A stretch of DNA of 15,285 nucleotides from CAMQVM01 sp044433365 (GTDB lineage Bacteria; Bacteroidota; Bacteroidia; Bacteroidales; Rikenellaceae). The notes below the pieces were generated by a model. It did not search any database. It saw only the letters and a list, made by a program, of their open reading frames with translations, and was not told where the DNA came from. The stretch covers positions 1 to 15,285 of the forward strand of contig JAWXTR010000082.1 in NCBI GenBank assembly GCA_044433365.1. Direction: 5' to 3'. Positions 15,168 through 15,285 of this stretch are shown piece after piece. Position 1 is the stretch's first letter; the number at the start of each line of letters is the position of its first letter. A program made the translations under genes and the position numbers.

Positions 15168-15285
15168 TAAGTAGTGTAAAACAATTATTGCCATATTTTT
15201 AACAGCACTTTTGGAGCGATATTTTTCACTATTAAATTTCAATGTAGAACCACTATATTTTCAATTCAATAGCAAAAAATCTCAT
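15168..15285. mobile_element. MITE-like element, copy 2, inverted and cut by the window end
   Basis: The 118 nt seen here are the reverse complement of 7808-7925 with 6 differences by hand count (about 95% identical). The visible end is TA (15168-15169) followed by AGTAGTGTAAAA, as in copy 1. By comparison about 49 nt of the other end lie beyond the window. It is 170 nt after susD. The flank at 15081-15167 is AT-rich, and I see nothing in it. Confidence 0.75.

Overview
The window looks like chromosomal DNA of a Bacteroidota bacterium, most likely of the order Bacteroidales. It is AT-rich and carries a SusC/SusD pair. Several genes are preceded by Bacteroidetes-type promoters (TTTG, about 19 nt, TAnnTTTG) and lack clear Shine-Dalgarno sites. 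Nine protein genes are supported. No rRNA, tRNA, CRISPR array, phage gene or transposase gene was found.

Layout. An EamA-type transporter gene (152-1048, minus) is divergent from a TrkH potassium-uptake gene (1278-2717). A small Cys-rich membrane protein gene (2767-3036) follows trkH and converges on a YifB/ComM-like AAA+ ATPase gene (3055-4584, minus). Next come a DcaP-like outer-membrane porin (4865-6169) and a RhaT-family sugar transporter (6580-7611), separated by a perfect 24-bp hairpin. After a 434-nt gap packed with repeats comes an enolase-superfamily sugar-acid enzyme resembling D-galactarolactone cycloisomerase (8046-9188), then a strong terminator, then susC (9506-12763) and an unusually long susD (12854-14998).

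How the genes may work together. The right half reads like part of a carbohydrate-use locus. SusCD would bind and import an oligosaccharide across the outer membrane, RhaT-like protein would carry a monosaccharide across the inner membrane, and the enolase-superfamily enzyme would process a sugar acid or its lactone. The porin may be an extra outer-membrane route. No glycoside hydrolase, lyase or regulator lies in the window, so the substrate cannot be named. The left half is housekeeping and transport.

The most unusual content is intergenic. A 167-nt fold-back, TA-flanked, MITE-like element lies at 7759-7925, and a second copy in the opposite orientation starts at 15168 and runs off the window end. 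The pair brackets the cycloisomerase-susC-susD block. The first copy is inserted in the middle of another palindromic repeat (7692-8023), whose uninterrupted relative is partly visible at 1-120. Short relatives of this second repeat recur in several other gaps. I found no new multi-gene defence or biosynthetic system; the repeat biology is the best lead.
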